From the NCBI GenBank assembly GCA_016190445.1, contig JACPQL010000041.1:1-64000 (forward strand): a stretch of 64,000 nt of DNA. Reading direction: 5' to 3'. Below are positions 25,133 through 33,376 of the stretch, in pieces; within the stretch, counting starts at the first letter, position 1; each line of letters begins with the position of its first letter. Position numbers and translations under genes: made by a program. The notes under the pieces are model-generated. The model saw nothing but the letters and a program-made list of their open reading frames with translations, made no database searches and was not told the DNA's origin. This DNA is from Chloroflexota bacterium (GTDB lineage Bacteria; Chloroflexota; Dehalococcoidia; Lucifugimonadales; JACPQL01).

Positions 25133-25708
25133 TTACTGGCGCAGGGCCTTCCACACCCTGGGATATGCCTCGGGAGTGCGGGCAAAGGCAGGCCGCTGAC
25201 CGATGGGCCTGGTCTCGATCTCTGGCACCGTCTTCAGGCAGACGAAGACCGGGCCGTTGCCTGAGAATATCTCCGGGGCGGTGGTGGCGAACTCCTCCAG
25301 GTTGTCGAACTCGTACGCCGCCTTGAACCCGCACTCCCGGGCCATCCCGGTGAAGCTGGCGAAATCGTGTCCCGGCACAGGCTGGCCCCCGGTAATGCAG
25401 TAGGCCCCGTTGGCCATCACGAAGTACACCAGGTTCTTGGGGGCCTTGTTGGCCATGGAAACGAGGGTCCCCAGGTTCATCACCAGGCTCCCGTCGCCGT
25501 CGAAAACGATAACCTTGCGCTCTGGGCGTGCCAGGGCGATGCCCAGGGCCATGGAGGAGCCCTTGCCCATGGCGCCTGTCAGAGCGAGGTCCAGGTCCGG
25601 CTTATCAGTTATGGTTGGCCAGTGGCGGCCAGAGGTCATAGCGGGAATGACCACCGCGTCGCCCCGGTACCGGGAGACAATCTCAAGGGCAGCGTGCAGA
25701 TCAATCAT
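25133..25708 (-). CDS. Thiamine-diphosphate enzyme, PP-domain (beta-type) subunit, paralogue 2
   Basis: 191 residues. LTGAMGKGSSMALGIALARP and GDGSLVMNLGTLVSMANKAP, then MANGAY, give an intact TPP/Mg site; GHDFASFTGMARECGF and PIGQR near the end are shared with paralogue 1. The N-terminal MIDLHAALEIVSRYRGDAVV is an alpha/beta fold start, without a PYR domain. It should pair with the PYR-domain subunit to form a complete decarboxylase active site at the subunit interface. The substrate is a 2-oxo acid by family; sulfopyruvate or phosphonopyruvate are known for relatives, but neither pathway is visible here. The gap to paralogue 1 is 46 bp. Confidence 0.88.
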   Translation of the reverse strand: MIDLHAALEIVSRYRGDAVVIPAMTSGRHWPTITDKPDLDLALTGAMGKGSSMALGIALARPERKVIVFDGDGSLVMNLGTLVSMANKAPKNLVYFVMANGAYCITGGQPVPGHDFASFTGMARECGFKAAYEFDNLEEFATTAPEIFSGNGPVFVCLKTVPEIETRPIGQRPAFARTPEAYPRVWKALRQ

Positions 25709-25754
25709 GGGTCGTGCTCCTTTCCAGGCATCGTTATCGGGGCCGCGCCGTCAG

Positions 25755-26330
25755 CTAGCTGCGGAGCGCCTTCCACACCCTGGGCCAAGCCTCGGGAGTG
25801 CGTATCTGCCCTGTACGCTGGCCGATGGGCCGCGTCTCAGCTTCAGGCGCCACCTTCAGGCAGACGAACACCGGGCCCTCCCGTGAGAAGACCTCTCGGG
25901 CGCTGGTGGCCAGCTCCTCCAGATTGTCGAACTCGTATACCGCCTTGTACCCGCACTCCCTGGCCATTCCGGCAAAGCTGGCGAAGTCGTGCCCTGGCAC
26001 GGGCTGGCCCCCGGTGGTGGCGTACATGCCGTTCTGCACCACGCAGTGGACCAGGTTCTTGGGTGCCTTGTTGGCTACGCTGATGAGGGAGCCGAGGTTC
26101 ATCACCAAGGCGCCGTCCCCGTCCAGCAGTATCACCTTGCGGCCCGGCTGGCCCAGGGCTATCCCCAGGGCAAGGGAGGAACCCTTGCTCATGGCCCCTG
26201 TGAGAGGGAGGTCCAGGTTCTTGTTGTTGGTGAGGACATTCCAGTGACGGCTGGCGGTGGAGCAGGCGACCACCACAGCGTCACGCCGGTGTTGGAGTAC
26301 TACCCGCAATGCATCGTCCATATCAATCAC
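25755..26330 (-). CDS. Thiamine-diphosphate enzyme, PP-domain (beta-type) subunit, paralogue 1
   Basis: 191 residues, co-linear with paralogue 2 over the whole length and clearly a tandem duplicate. LTGAMSKGSSLALGIALGQP, GDGALVMNLGSLISVANKAP and VQNGMY form the TPP site. Shared tail PEAWPRVWKALRS. It begins 2 bp after the stop of the PYR-domain gene, so these two are most likely the original alpha/beta pair and the other copies arose later. Confidence 0.88.
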   Translation of the reverse strand: MIDMDDALRVVLQHRRDAVVVACSTASRHWNVLTNNKNLDLPLTGAMSKGSSLALGIALGQPGRKVILLDGDGALVMNLGSLISVANKAPKNLVHCVVQNGMYATTGGQPVPGHDFASFAGMARECGYKAVYEFDNLEELATSAREVFSREGPVFVCLKVAPEAETRPIGQRTGQIRTPEAWPRVWKALRS

Positions 26331-26332
26331 GG

Positions 26333-26836
26333 CTAGTCATACTCCTTCCCCACCAGTACCGCCACTGCGCGGTGGGTGCGCTCCGCCTCCTCAAAGGCGT
26401 TGGAGATGAGGGAGACGTCCCGGTTGGACTCGATCACGTAGTGGTTGATATGCCACGCAGTGAGGATAGGCTCCAGGTAGCGGGCAGCGGAGTCGGTGGT
26501 GACACGATGGCCTGTCCAGCCTCGGTAGCCTATCATCATGACCAGAGGGAGGTCCAAGTCCAGGACCAGGCCTCGCACAGAGTCTCCGGACTCCATCAGG
26601 CCCGTGTTCTGGATCAGCACGACCGGCTTTTTGCCCCCGAGCATCAGGCCCGCCGCCACGGCCATGCTCTCACCCTCACGGCAGACGGATACCAGGTCGA
26701 AGCTCTTGTCCGCCATCATGGCCTGGTACATGAAGTTGCTCTCACTATCGGGCAGCCAGACCACATGGGTCACCCCGTTCTTCTTCCACTGGGCTATGAT
26801 ATCTGCTGGGTTGAGCCGCTGGGTTCGAGTTGTCAT
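26333..26836 (-). CDS. Thiamine-diphosphate enzyme, PYR-domain (alpha-type) subunit
   Basis: 167 residues, ComD-like. VTHVVWLPDSESNFMYQ, then CREGESMAVAAGLMLGGKKP, holds the conserved Glu (about residue 54) that activates the thiazolium in PYR domains. LMMESGDS-like LIQNTGLMESGDSV and PLVMMIGYRGW follow. It has no PP motif and so needs a beta subunit, supplied by the three downstream paralogues. First gene of the operon; its start is ATG after AGGAGG. The assembly resembles split sulfopyruvate decarboxylase, but nothing for coenzyme M synthesis lies nearby, so a catabolic 2-oxo-acid decarboxylase is as likely. Confidence 0.88.
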   Translation of the reverse strand: MTTRTQRLNPADIIAQWKKNGVTHVVWLPDSESNFMYQAMMADKSFDLVSVCREGESMAVAAGLMLGGKKPVVLIQNTGLMESGDSVRGLVLDLDLPLVMMIGYRGWTGHRVTTDSAARYLEPILTAWHINHYVIESNRDVSLISNAFEEAERTHRAVAVLVGKEYD

Positions 26837-26954
26837 CGTTGTAGTCCTCCTGGGGTGGATTTAGCCTGAAAGCGCTCTCCTGAACAGGGCAAGGCGCATT
26901 GTAACGGTGCCACCCCCGGTTGGCAAGGGTGTGTACCCGTCGGGCCTATGCAGG

Positions 26955-26983
26955 TTGTCTGCCAATGGGAAAAGTGCTACAAT
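26955..26983 (+). promoter_or_regulatory. Extended -10 promoter of the inositol-phosphate synthase gene
   Basis: TTGTCT, a 17-bp spacer ending in TGC, then TACAAT. The GTG start is about 70 bp downstream. Confidence 0.7.
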
Positions 26984-27052
26984 CCCGCCGTTTGTGGGCA
27001 CGCGGCCCGCGTGCCCATGCGCTATTGGGCTGTCGAAAGGAGCTGGCAAGCT

Positions 27053-28129
27053 GTGGGTAGGATCAATGTAGCCATTATCGGCGTGGGGAACTGCGCTTCC
27101 TCGTTGGTGCAGGGCATCCAGAAGTACAGAGAAGCTCCTGAGGATGGCTTCATCCCAGGGCTGATGCACACGGTGCTGGGGGGCTATCACATTGGGGACA
27201 TCCAGTTTGTGGCAGCCTTCGATGTGGACAAGAACAAGGTGGGCAAGGACCTCTCGGAGGCCGTCTTTACCCGCCCTAACAACACCATCCAGTTCGCCGA
27301 GGTGCCGGAGGTGGGGGTGAAGGTGGAGCGGGGCATGACCCACGACGGCCTGGGCAAGTACCTGTCCCAGGTCATCGAGAAGGCGCCTGGCCCCACGGCG
27401 GATGTGGCCGGCATTCTTCGGGAGCGCAAGGTGGATGTGGTGGTGAACTACCTCCCCGTGGGCAGCGAGGAGGCCACCAAGTGGTATGTGGAGCAGGTGC
27501 TGAGCGCCGGATGCGCCCTGGTCAACTGCATCCCCGTCTTTATCGGCCGGGAGGCCTACTGGCAAAAGCGGTTCCGGGACCGCGGTCTTCCTATCATTGG
27601 TGATGACATCAAGTCCCAGGTGGGCGCCACCATAACCCACCGCGTGCTCACCAGGCTGTTCCAGGACCGGGCAGTAAAGCTGGAGCGGACCTACCAGCTC
27701 AACTTTGGTGGCAACACGGACTTCCTGAATATGCTGGAGCGCGAGCGTCTCCAGTCCAAGAAGGAGTCCAAGACCAACGCGGTGATCTCTCAACTCGATC
27801 ACGACATCGGGCCGGACAACATTCACATCGGCCCCAGCGACTACGTCCCCTGGCTCAGTGACAGGAAGTGGTGCTACATTCGTATGGAGGGGCGTACCTT
27901 CGGCGATGTGCCCCTGAACCTGGAGGCAAAGCTGGAGGTGTGGGACTCGCCCAACTCAGCGGGCGTGGTGGTGGACGCCATCCGCTGCTGCAAGTTAGCG
28001 CTGGACCGGGGGACAAGCGGTACCCTGGTGGGTCCTGCCGCCTACTTCATGAAGTCTCCGCCCATCCAGTACACCGACCAGGTGGCCCAATCCATGGTGG
28101 AGGCCTTTATACGGGGAGAGGAAGGGTAG
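27053..28129 (+). CDS. ino1: Myo-inositol-1-phosphate synthase
   Basis: 358 residues. It converts glucose-6-phosphate to inositol-3-phosphate with NAD. The Rossmann motif is [15 protein letters not shown] (residues 6-20). [39 protein letters not shown] and [13 protein letters not shown] are typical of the bacterial/archaeal short form. I place the start at GTG 27053, preceded by AAAGGAG, because the 35 earlier codons of the track ORF span the promoter. It heads an apparent three-gene operon with a PimA-like glycosyltransferase and a CDP-alcohol phosphatidyltransferase, together suited to making inositol phospholipids or their mannosides. Confidence 0.93.
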   Translation: MGRINVAIIGVGNCASSLVQGIQKYREAPEDGFIPGLMHTVLGGYHIGDIQFVAAFDVDKNKVGKDLSEAVFTRPNNTIQFAEVPEVGVKVERGMTHDGLGKYLSQVIEKAPGPTADVAGILRERKVDVVVNYLPVGSEEATKWYVEQVLSAGCALVNCIPVFIGREAYWQKRFRDRGLPIIGDDIKSQVGATITHRVLTRLFQDRAVKLERTYQLNFGGNTDFLNMLERERLQSKKESKTNAVISQLDHDIGPDNIHIGPSDYVPWLSDRKWCYIRMEGRTFGDVPLNLEAKLEVWDSPNSAGVVVDAIRCCKLALDRGTSGTLVGPAAYFMKSPPIQYTDQVAQSMVEAFIRGEEG

Positions 28130-28148
28130 GGGGCTGCGGCACATACCC

Positions 28149-29336
28149 ATGACTGACACTCGGGAGCAGCCTGGCAACGGCCACGCCGGCGCCAGCGGGC
28201 TGAAAGTGGCACTGGTATCCCCATACGACTATGCCTACCCAGGGGGCGTGTCTGCTCACGTCTCGAACCTGGCCACCCAGCTCATCAGGATGGGGCACAC
28301 CGTTAGGGTCTTGGCCCCAAGCTCCAGGCCCCCCAACTCCGATGACGGCGACTTCATCGCCTTGGGCCGGCCTGTGCCGGTGCCCAGCGGGGGGTCCGTC
28401 GCTCGCATCTCCCTCTCCTTCTGGCTGGAGCCCCGGGTGAAGGCGCTGTTGCGCCGGGAGGGGTTCGATATCATACATCTGCACGAACCCCTGGCGCCGG
28501 TGCTGCCTCTGACCATCTTGCACTGCTCCCAGACCGCAAATGTGGGCACCTTCCACGCCTTCCATGGCAGCAACCGGATGTACCGCTTCACCCACCGTGT
28601 CCTGAGGCGATGGTACCGCAAGCTGGACGGGCGCATCGCGGTCTCGCGGCCGGCCATGGAGTTCGTGAGCCGGTTCTTCCCCGGCGACTATCAGATCATA
28701 CCCAATGGCATAGATGTGTCCCGCTTTGCTGGTGACGCACCGCCCCGAAGGGAGTTCTGCGACGGCAAGACCAACATTCTTTTCGTGGGGAGAATGGAGA
28801 AACGCAAGGGTCTCAAGTACCTGCTGGGGGCGTTCAGCATCCTCAAGTGGCAGTTCCCTGACCTGCGGCTGCTGGTGGTAGGGCCCGGCAACCTGAACGC
28901 CGAGTGCCAGCGCATCATCAGCGAGCGGAACATTCGTGACGTGGTCATTGTAGGCGGGATCCCCTTCGCTGAGCTGCCCCGCTACTACCGTTCGGCGGAC
29001 ATCTTCTGCTCCCCGGCGGTAGGCAAGGAGAGCTTCGGCATTGTTCTGCTGGAGGCCATGGCGGCGGGCAAGCCCATCGTGGCCTCGCAGATTGAAGGGT
29101 ATGCCACCGTAATGGCCCACGGCCAGCAGGGGTACCTGGTGCCGCCGCGCAAGGAGGAGGCCTTGGCCGAGGCCCTGGCCTCACTGGTAAAGCAGCCGGA
29201 CCTGCGTATGGAGATGGGCGCCCGTGGCCGCGCCAGTGCCGAGGAGTACCGGTGGGATCGGGTGGCCGCCAGGGTGGCTGATTTCTACTACCGAGTCCTG
29301 GACCGCCGGCAGGCTACGGCGGGGTCGGGCCTCTAG
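28149..29336 (+). CDS. GT4-family glycosyltransferase, PimA-like
   Basis: 395 residues, GT-B fold. The N-terminal KVALVSPYDYAYPGGVSAHV (about 18-37) closely resembles the start of phosphatidylinositol mannosyltransferases. The C-terminal domain has ILFVGRMEKRKGLKYLL, LLVVGPG and the nucleotide-sugar EX7E region ESFGIVLLEAMAAGKPIVAS. No membrane helix; it probably acts at the inner membrane face. Its place between inositol-phosphate synthase and a phosphatidyltransferase supports an inositol-lipid acceptor, but the sugar donor is unproven. It begins 19 bp after the synthase. Confidence 0.85.
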   Translation: MTDTREQPGNGHAGASGLKVALVSPYDYAYPGGVSAHVSNLATQLIRMGHTVRVLAPSSRPPNSDDGDFIALGRPVPVPSGGSVARISLSFWLEPRVKALLRREGFDIIHLHEPLAPVLPLTILHCSQTANVGTFHAFHGSNRMYRFTHRVLRRWYRKLDGRIAVSRPAMEFVSRFFPGDYQIIPNGIDVSRFAGDAPPRREFCDGKTNILFVGRMEKRKGLKYLLGAFSILKWQFPDLRLLVVGPGNLNAECQRIISERNIRDVVIVGGIPFAELPRYYRSADIFCSPAVGKESFGIVLLEAMAAGKPIVASQIEGYATVMAHGQQGYLVPPRKEEALAEALASLVKQPDLRMEMGARGRASAEEYRWDRVAARVADFYYRVLDRRQATAGSGL

Positions 29337-29343
29337 CCAGGCC

Positions 29344-29928
29344 ATGGCCCACCACCGCGCACGCATCCTTCTTACCCGCTATTTCAGCGGACCGGTAGCT
29401 CGCCTGCTGCTGGCCCTGCATGTGGGCCCCAACGCTGTCACTCTGCTGGGGCTGGCGCTGAGCGGCGCAGCCGCCTATCTCCTTGCCAATGGCCATCTGC
29501 TGGCGGGTGGTGCCGTTACCCTGGCAGGCGGCGCCCTGGATGCAGTGGACGGCACTCTGGCCCGCCTGGGAGGCCGTGCCTCCTCCTTTGGTGCCTTTCT
29601 GGACTCGGCCACAGACCGCCTTTCGGAAGCGGCGGTGCTTCTGGGCCTGCTGCTCTGGTATGCCAAGGAGACCTCGGCGACAGGGGTGGTCCTGGTCTAC
29701 CTGGCGCTGGTGTTGTCCTTCATGGTGAGCTATACCCGGGCGCGCGCCGAGGGGCTCGGCCTGCGGGCAGACGTCGGCGTCATGGACCGCGCCCTTCGCC
29801 TGTTGGTGATCGCACTGGGGCTGATGCTGGGCTTTCCAGAGGTGGCCCTGGGCATCGTAGCGGCGCTGTCTGCTTTGACTGCGGCCCAGCGGGCTGTCCA
29901 CGTGTGGCGAGGCACCCGCGGCGGGTGA
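29344..29928 (+). CDS. CDP-alcohol phosphatidyltransferase (phosphatidylinositol-phosphate synthase candidate)
   Basis: 194 residues with about six helices. The full CDP-OH-P signature D-x2-D-G-x2-A-R-x(n)-G-x3-D-x3-D is present as DAVDGTLARLGGRASSFGAFLDSATD (about residues 63-88). In the context of inositol-phosphate synthase and a PimA-like enzyme it most likely joins CDP-diacylglycerol to inositol-phosphate, giving phosphatidylinositol phosphate. Phosphatidylglycerophosphate synthase is the alternative. The start at 29344 lies 7 bp after the glycosyltransferase stop; the ORF track includes 40 spurious codons overlapping that gene. Confidence 0.85.
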   Translation: MAHHRARILLTRYFSGPVARLLLALHVGPNAVTLLGLALSGAAAYLLANGHLLAGGAVTLAGGALDAVDGTLARLGGRASSFGAFLDSATDRLSEAAVLLGLLLWYAKETSATGVVLVYLALVLSFMVSYTRARAEGLGLRADVGVMDRALRLLVIALGLMLGFPEVALGIVAALSALTAAQRAVHVWRGTRGG

Positions 29929-29950
29929 GGAGCGGCCCTCTGCGCCCGCT

Positions 29951-31261
29951 TTATCTGTCCTCAGTGTCCTTGGGTGCCAAGATCTCTTCTTCACTAGCTG
30001 GCGGTGAAGCTACCCGGCTGACCCTGACCCGTTTGATCCGGCGGCCTATGGTGTTGATCACCTGTAGGCGCAGGCCGTCAGATACCACCTCATCGCCCGG
30101 GCTGGGGATTCTGCCCAACTCGTGGTAAACGAACCCTCCCACGGTGTCGAATCCCTCGCCGGAGATGCCGGTGGCGAAGGTGGCGTTCAGGTCGTCCAGA
30201 CTCGTCCGCGCATCCATCACCGCCTCGCAGTGGCTGACCAGCTCCACGTCCGGCTCCGCCACTTCGAACTCGTCGGCCAGCTCCCCGACTATCTCCTCGA
30301 GGAGGTCCTCAATGGTCACCAGCCCGGCGGTGCCTCCGTACTCATCCACCACCACGGCAATGTGAACCCGATGCTCTCGCATGTCCTGGAGAAGCTGGTC
30401 CGCCCGTTTGGACTCGGGAATAAAGTAGGGAGGCCGAGCCAGCTCCCGCAGGCTCGGCCCGGGACTGTTCCCAGTGGTAACGGCTCGGACCAGGTCCCGG
30501 GCATGCACAATGCCAACCACGCTGTCAATTGTCCCCTCATAGATTGGGATGCGGCTGTGACCACCCTCCTGCATCATGGCGACCACCGACTCCACCGAGC
30601 TATCAGCGTCGGCCGCCATGATGTCCACGCGGGGCACCATGATCTCCCTGACGGTGGTTTTCTCCAGCCCCAAGATGGCCCGTATCATGCGGCGCTCCGC
30701 CTGATCCAGGGGCTCCTCGGTGACCACCACGGGCAGCGCCTCGTCTTCGGGGGCGCCGCTGGCATCGAGGGCAGGCGGCGCCACGGGCCTGATCACTAGG
30801 TGAGCCAGACGCCGCCCAAGCCCCACCAGCCTGGACAGCCATGCGAACGGCCACAGCAGCACCAGGGCCAGCAGTGCCAGGCGGGAAAGGGCGGCCAGAG
30901 AGGCCAGGCGCTCCTCAACGCTCCGGGCCACGCCGCGGAGCAGGGCCAGGAATGCCCACACCCCCACGGCAGCCAGGGCCACTACAACCCAACGGGACGC
31001 CGCCGAAGCCAGGGCCACCGCTGAGACGGTGGTGGCCACCGCCGATGCCATGCGGAGGACCGCGGCGGTGTCGGAGTAGACGCCGAGACGGGGTCTCAGA
31101 TACCTCAATGCCTGACCGCCAAACCCATCGGTCGGCTTGGGGTCTAGGAATGGCTCTCGCCGCAACAGGTTCAGCCCCGCCTCCAGGAATGCTGTCAAGA
31201 GGAACAGAAGGAGGGCAAGGAAGAGTACTACTGCGGCAGGCGTACTATCGCTCTCTAACAA
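29951..31261 (-). CDS. CNNM/CorC (HlyC) family transporter-associated protein
   Basis: 436 residues. Helices fill about 10-170 (a DUF21-like region, weakly conserved). A CBS pair follows (VREIMVPRVDIMAADADSS at about 207, and VHIAVVVDEYGGTAGLVTIEDLLEEIVGE at about 305), and a CorC_HlyC domain (about 340-425) with FDTVGGFVYHELGRIPSPGD. The family has been tied to magnesium/cobalt efflux; the label hemolysin is historical. TTG start after GGGGGTGAG. It follows glmU by 44 bp on the same strand and may be co-transcribed. Confidence 0.88.
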   Translation of the reverse strand: MLESDSTPAAVVLFLALLLFLLTAFLEAGLNLLRREPFLDPKPTDGFGGQALRYLRPRLGVYSDTAAVLRMASAVATTVSAVALASAASRWVVVALAAVGVWAFLALLRGVARSVEERLASLAALSRLALLALVLLWPFAWLSRLVGLGRRLAHLVIRPVAPPALDASGAPEDEALPVVVTEEPLDQAERRMIRAILGLEKTTVREIMVPRVDIMAADADSSVESVVAMMQEGGHSRIPIYEGTIDSVVGIVHARDLVRAVTTGNSPGPSLRELARPPYFIPESKRADQLLQDMREHRVHIAVVVDEYGGTAGLVTIEDLLEEIVGELADEFEVAEPDVELVSHCEAVMDARTSLDDLNATFATGISGEGFDTVGGFVYHELGRIPSPGDEVVSDGLRLQVINTIGRRIKRVRVSRVASPPASEEEILAPKDTEDR

Positions 31262-31305
31262 CTTTTCTCACCCCCGCGCGTCACAAGAGCGTGGGGTCTG
31301 CCTCC

Positions 31306-32661
31306 TCAAGGAGGAGCAGGCACACGGCGCACTCTCCGCGCCGGGACGCCCACGACCAGGTAACCGGGGGGAACGTCTTTCGTCACCACGGAGCCGGCAC
31401 CGGTCCTGGCCCGCGCCCCCACCCTGACCGGCGCCACCAGCAGGGAGTCGCTGCCGATGAACGCCCCCTCTTCGATGATGGTCTGGTGCTTGGCAACGCC
31501 GTCGTAGTTGCAGGTGATGGTACCGGCGCCGATGTTGACCCCTGGCCCCACGGTAGCATCCCCAATATAGCTGAAGTGGCCCATGTGGGTGCCCCGGCCC
31601 AGGCGGCTGTTCTTCACCTCGGCGTAGTTGCCCAGGTGGACCCCTGACTCCAGGTAGGCGCCGGGCCGCAGATGGCTGTAGGGGCCCACGTGCACCCCAT
31701 CCTCCAGGACAGCCTCCTCCAGAGTGGAGGCGTCCACCTGGCACCCCCTCCCCACCACGCTGTCCCGGATGGTGGCGTTGGGCCCGATGCGGCACTCCTC
31801 GCCGATGCGGCTGCTGCCGGAGACGGCCGTATTGGGCAGGATGACGGTATCCTGGCCCAACTGTACCTCGGCACCGATGTACGTGGTCTCAGGGTCAAGC
31901 ATGGTCACGCCGTCCCGCATCCACCTCTGGCGCAGCCGGCGCTGCATCGCCTGCTCCGCCACCGCAAGCTGGGCGCGGTCGTTCACTCCCATGACCTCCA
32001 GGGGCTCCTCCGGCTCCACCGTCTCTATCCTGGCGCCTTCCTGGCGCGCCAGGGCCACGAGGTCGGTCAGGTATACCTCACCGTTGTTGCGTGTCTCAAG
32101 GCGAGGCAAGTGGGCCCAGAGCCAGGGAGCGAAGAAACAGTAGATTGCTGAGTTGATCTCTGAGATGCTCCTGACCTCCTCCCCGGCCTCTGCCTCCTCC
32201 ACAATGGCCACCACCCGGCCGCTGGCGTCGCGCAGGATGCGCCCCATGCCATCCGTGGGGCACCGGGATGACGTGACCAGGGTTATGGTGGCACCCGACG
32301 CCGAATGGCGCTCCAGAAGGGCGCGCAGAGTGGCTGAGGAGATGAGGGGACAATCAGCGCCCATGGCCAGCACGGCGTCTGTGCTGGTACCCAGCGCGGG
32401 CGCTGCCTGGGCCATGGCATCGCCGGTGCCCCGGGGTCGGGGCTGCTCCACCAGCTCCACCGCATCCCCCAGGGCCGCCTTCAGAGCGGTGGCGTGAGGC
32501 GGGACCACCAACAGAAGCCGGGCAGGACCGGTCTCTCGCACCGCGTCCACCACATGGCGGACCATCTCTTTGCCCGCCACCTGATGGAGTACCTTGGGGA
32601 GCCGCGACTTCATGCGGACTCCTCGCCCCGCCGCAAGCACCACTGCTGACCACGCACTCAT
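31306..32661 (-). CDS. glmU: Bifunctional GlmU: GlcN-1-P acetyltransferase / GlcNAc-1-P uridylyltransferase
   Basis: 451 residues, the usual length. The N-terminal pyrophosphorylase has VVLAAGRGVRMKSRLPKVLH (residues 7-26) with the GxGxRMxSxxPK signature, then QPRPRGTGDAM and MGADCPL. The C-terminal left-handed beta-helix has hexapeptide repeats ending in HLRPGAYLESGVHLGNYAEVKNS, NYDGVAKHQT and GAFIGSDSLLVAPV, with the acetyltransferase His in GPYSHLRPG. It makes UDP-GlcNAc for peptidoglycan. The ATG at 32661 follows TGGAGC; the 39 extra track codons are leader. A near-consensus promoter lies about 115 bp upstream. Confidence 0.95.
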   Translation of the reverse strand: MSAWSAVVLAAGRGVRMKSRLPKVLHQVAGKEMVRHVVDAVRETGPARLLLVVPPHATALKAALGDAVELVEQPRPRGTGDAMAQAAPALGTSTDAVLAMGADCPLISSATLRALLERHSASGATITLVTSSRCPTDGMGRILRDASGRVVAIVEEAEAGEEVRSISEINSAIYCFFAPWLWAHLPRLETRNNGEVYLTDLVALARQEGARIETVEPEEPLEVMGVNDRAQLAVAEQAMQRRLRQRWMRDGVTMLDPETTYIGAEVQLGQDTVILPNTAVSGSSRIGEECRIGPNATIRDSVVGRGCQVDASTLEEAVLEDGVHVGPYSHLRPGAYLESGVHLGNYAEVKNSRLGRGTHMGHFSYIGDATVGPGVNIGAGTITCNYDGVAKHQTIIEEGAFIGSDSLLVAPVRVGARARTGAGSVVTKDVPPGYLVVGVPARRVRRVPAPP

Positions 32662-32776
32662 GTCTGCTCCAGAAGAGAGGCAACCGCTTCGCCTGGCGGC
32701 CACAGCGGCCTGCGCACTGTGCAAAGCGTCAGGTCGCCAACTGTTGGCTTCGTAGCCACGTAACCAGCCAATATGC

Positions 32777-32806
32777 ATGATACGGAAGGCAAAACCTGGC
32801 TGTCAA
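32777..32806 (-). promoter_or_regulatory. Sigma70-type promoter of glmU
   Basis: On the minus strand: TTGACA, 18 bp, TATCAT. It implies a leader of about 110 nt before glmU. Confidence 0.7.
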
Positions 32807-32847
32807 CCGAAAATGGCGCCCCGCCCTGGGTGGCAAGGCGATGCCCA

Positions 32848-32856
32848 TGCTATAAT
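32848..32856 (+). promoter_or_regulatory. Extended -10 promoter element of tRNA-Ser
   Basis: TGCTATAAT ends 10 bp before the mature tRNA 5' end. No good -35 is visible at 17-18 bp. Confidence 0.6.
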
Positions 32857-32866
32857 CGGAGGTTGC

Positions 32867-32956
32867 GGAGAGGTGGCCGAGAGGCTGATGGCGCCGCTCT
32901 CGAAAAGCGGTACCGGGGCAACCCGGTCGTGGGTTCAAATCCCACCCTCTCCGCCA
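32867..32956 (+). tRNA. tRNA-Ser(CGA)
   Basis: 90-nt class II tRNA. Acceptor GGAGAGG pairs with CCTCTCC, then G and encoded CCA. The anticodon stem CCGCT/AGCGG encloses loop CTCGAAA (anticodon CGA). A long variable arm (ACCGGGGCAACCCGGT) and the T loop GTTCAAAT confirm it. It is followed by a CCCCGACATGTCGGGG palindrome. Confidence 0.95.
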
Positions 32957-33136
32957 CCAGGGCTTGCCCCGACATGTCGGGGGACCCGCGCTTCGCCTGC
33001 GCAACTTTCAGAAAGGTGTCGGTGCTCACAGCAGGAGGCGCGGACGAAGGAGCGCAGCGCCAGGTCCCATGTGGCTGTCACGGGCCTCCTCTGATAGAGG
33101 GCCCGGTGAGCGTGGGTCTGGGCGAGCCCAGACGCT

Positions 33137-33225
33137 GGAGAGGTGCTGGAGTGGCCTAACAGGCGCGCCTGGAGAGCGCGTAGGGGCTTTGCCCCTCGCG
33201 GGTTCGAATCCCGCCCTCTCCGCCA
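33137..33225 (+). tRNA. tRNA-Ser(GGA)
   Basis: 89-nt class II tRNA. Acceptor GGAGAGG/CCTCTCC with G and encoded CCA. Anticodon stem CGCGC/GCGCG with loop CTGGAGA (anticodon GGA). Long variable arm AGGGGCTTTGCCCCT and T loop GTTCGAAT. It shares the acceptor stem with the preceding tRNA-Ser. Confidence 0.95.
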
Positions 33226-33359
33226 GCAGGGCTCGGCCCTGCACCCGGGCTGGGCGGAGGCGGACTTCGGGGAACACGCCGATGCCAACGGCGGGATGCG
33301 CCGGCTGCTTGGTTCCAGGACCCAGGCGACTCAACACTCTTTTCCCGCGCCCAGCGCGG

Positions 33360-33368
33360 TGCTACACT
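33360..33368 (+). promoter_or_regulatory. Extended -10 element immediately before dprA
   Basis: TGCTACACT ends 8 bp before the dprA ATG, so a transcript starting from it would be leaderless or nearly so. The -35 region (TTTTCC) is poor. Confidence 0.5.
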
Positions 33369-33376
33369 CCCACTCT

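Noticed and set aside
26861-27826. 321-residue minus-strand ORF opposite the inositol-phosphate synthase
   Set aside because: Antisense frame of a well-supported gene; covers its promoter too.
32957-33136. Possible SRP RNA or other structured RNA between the two tRNA-Ser genes
   Set aside because: I looked for the GGAA-tetraloop core of SRP RNA and did not find it; only GC-rich sequence and one palindrome.
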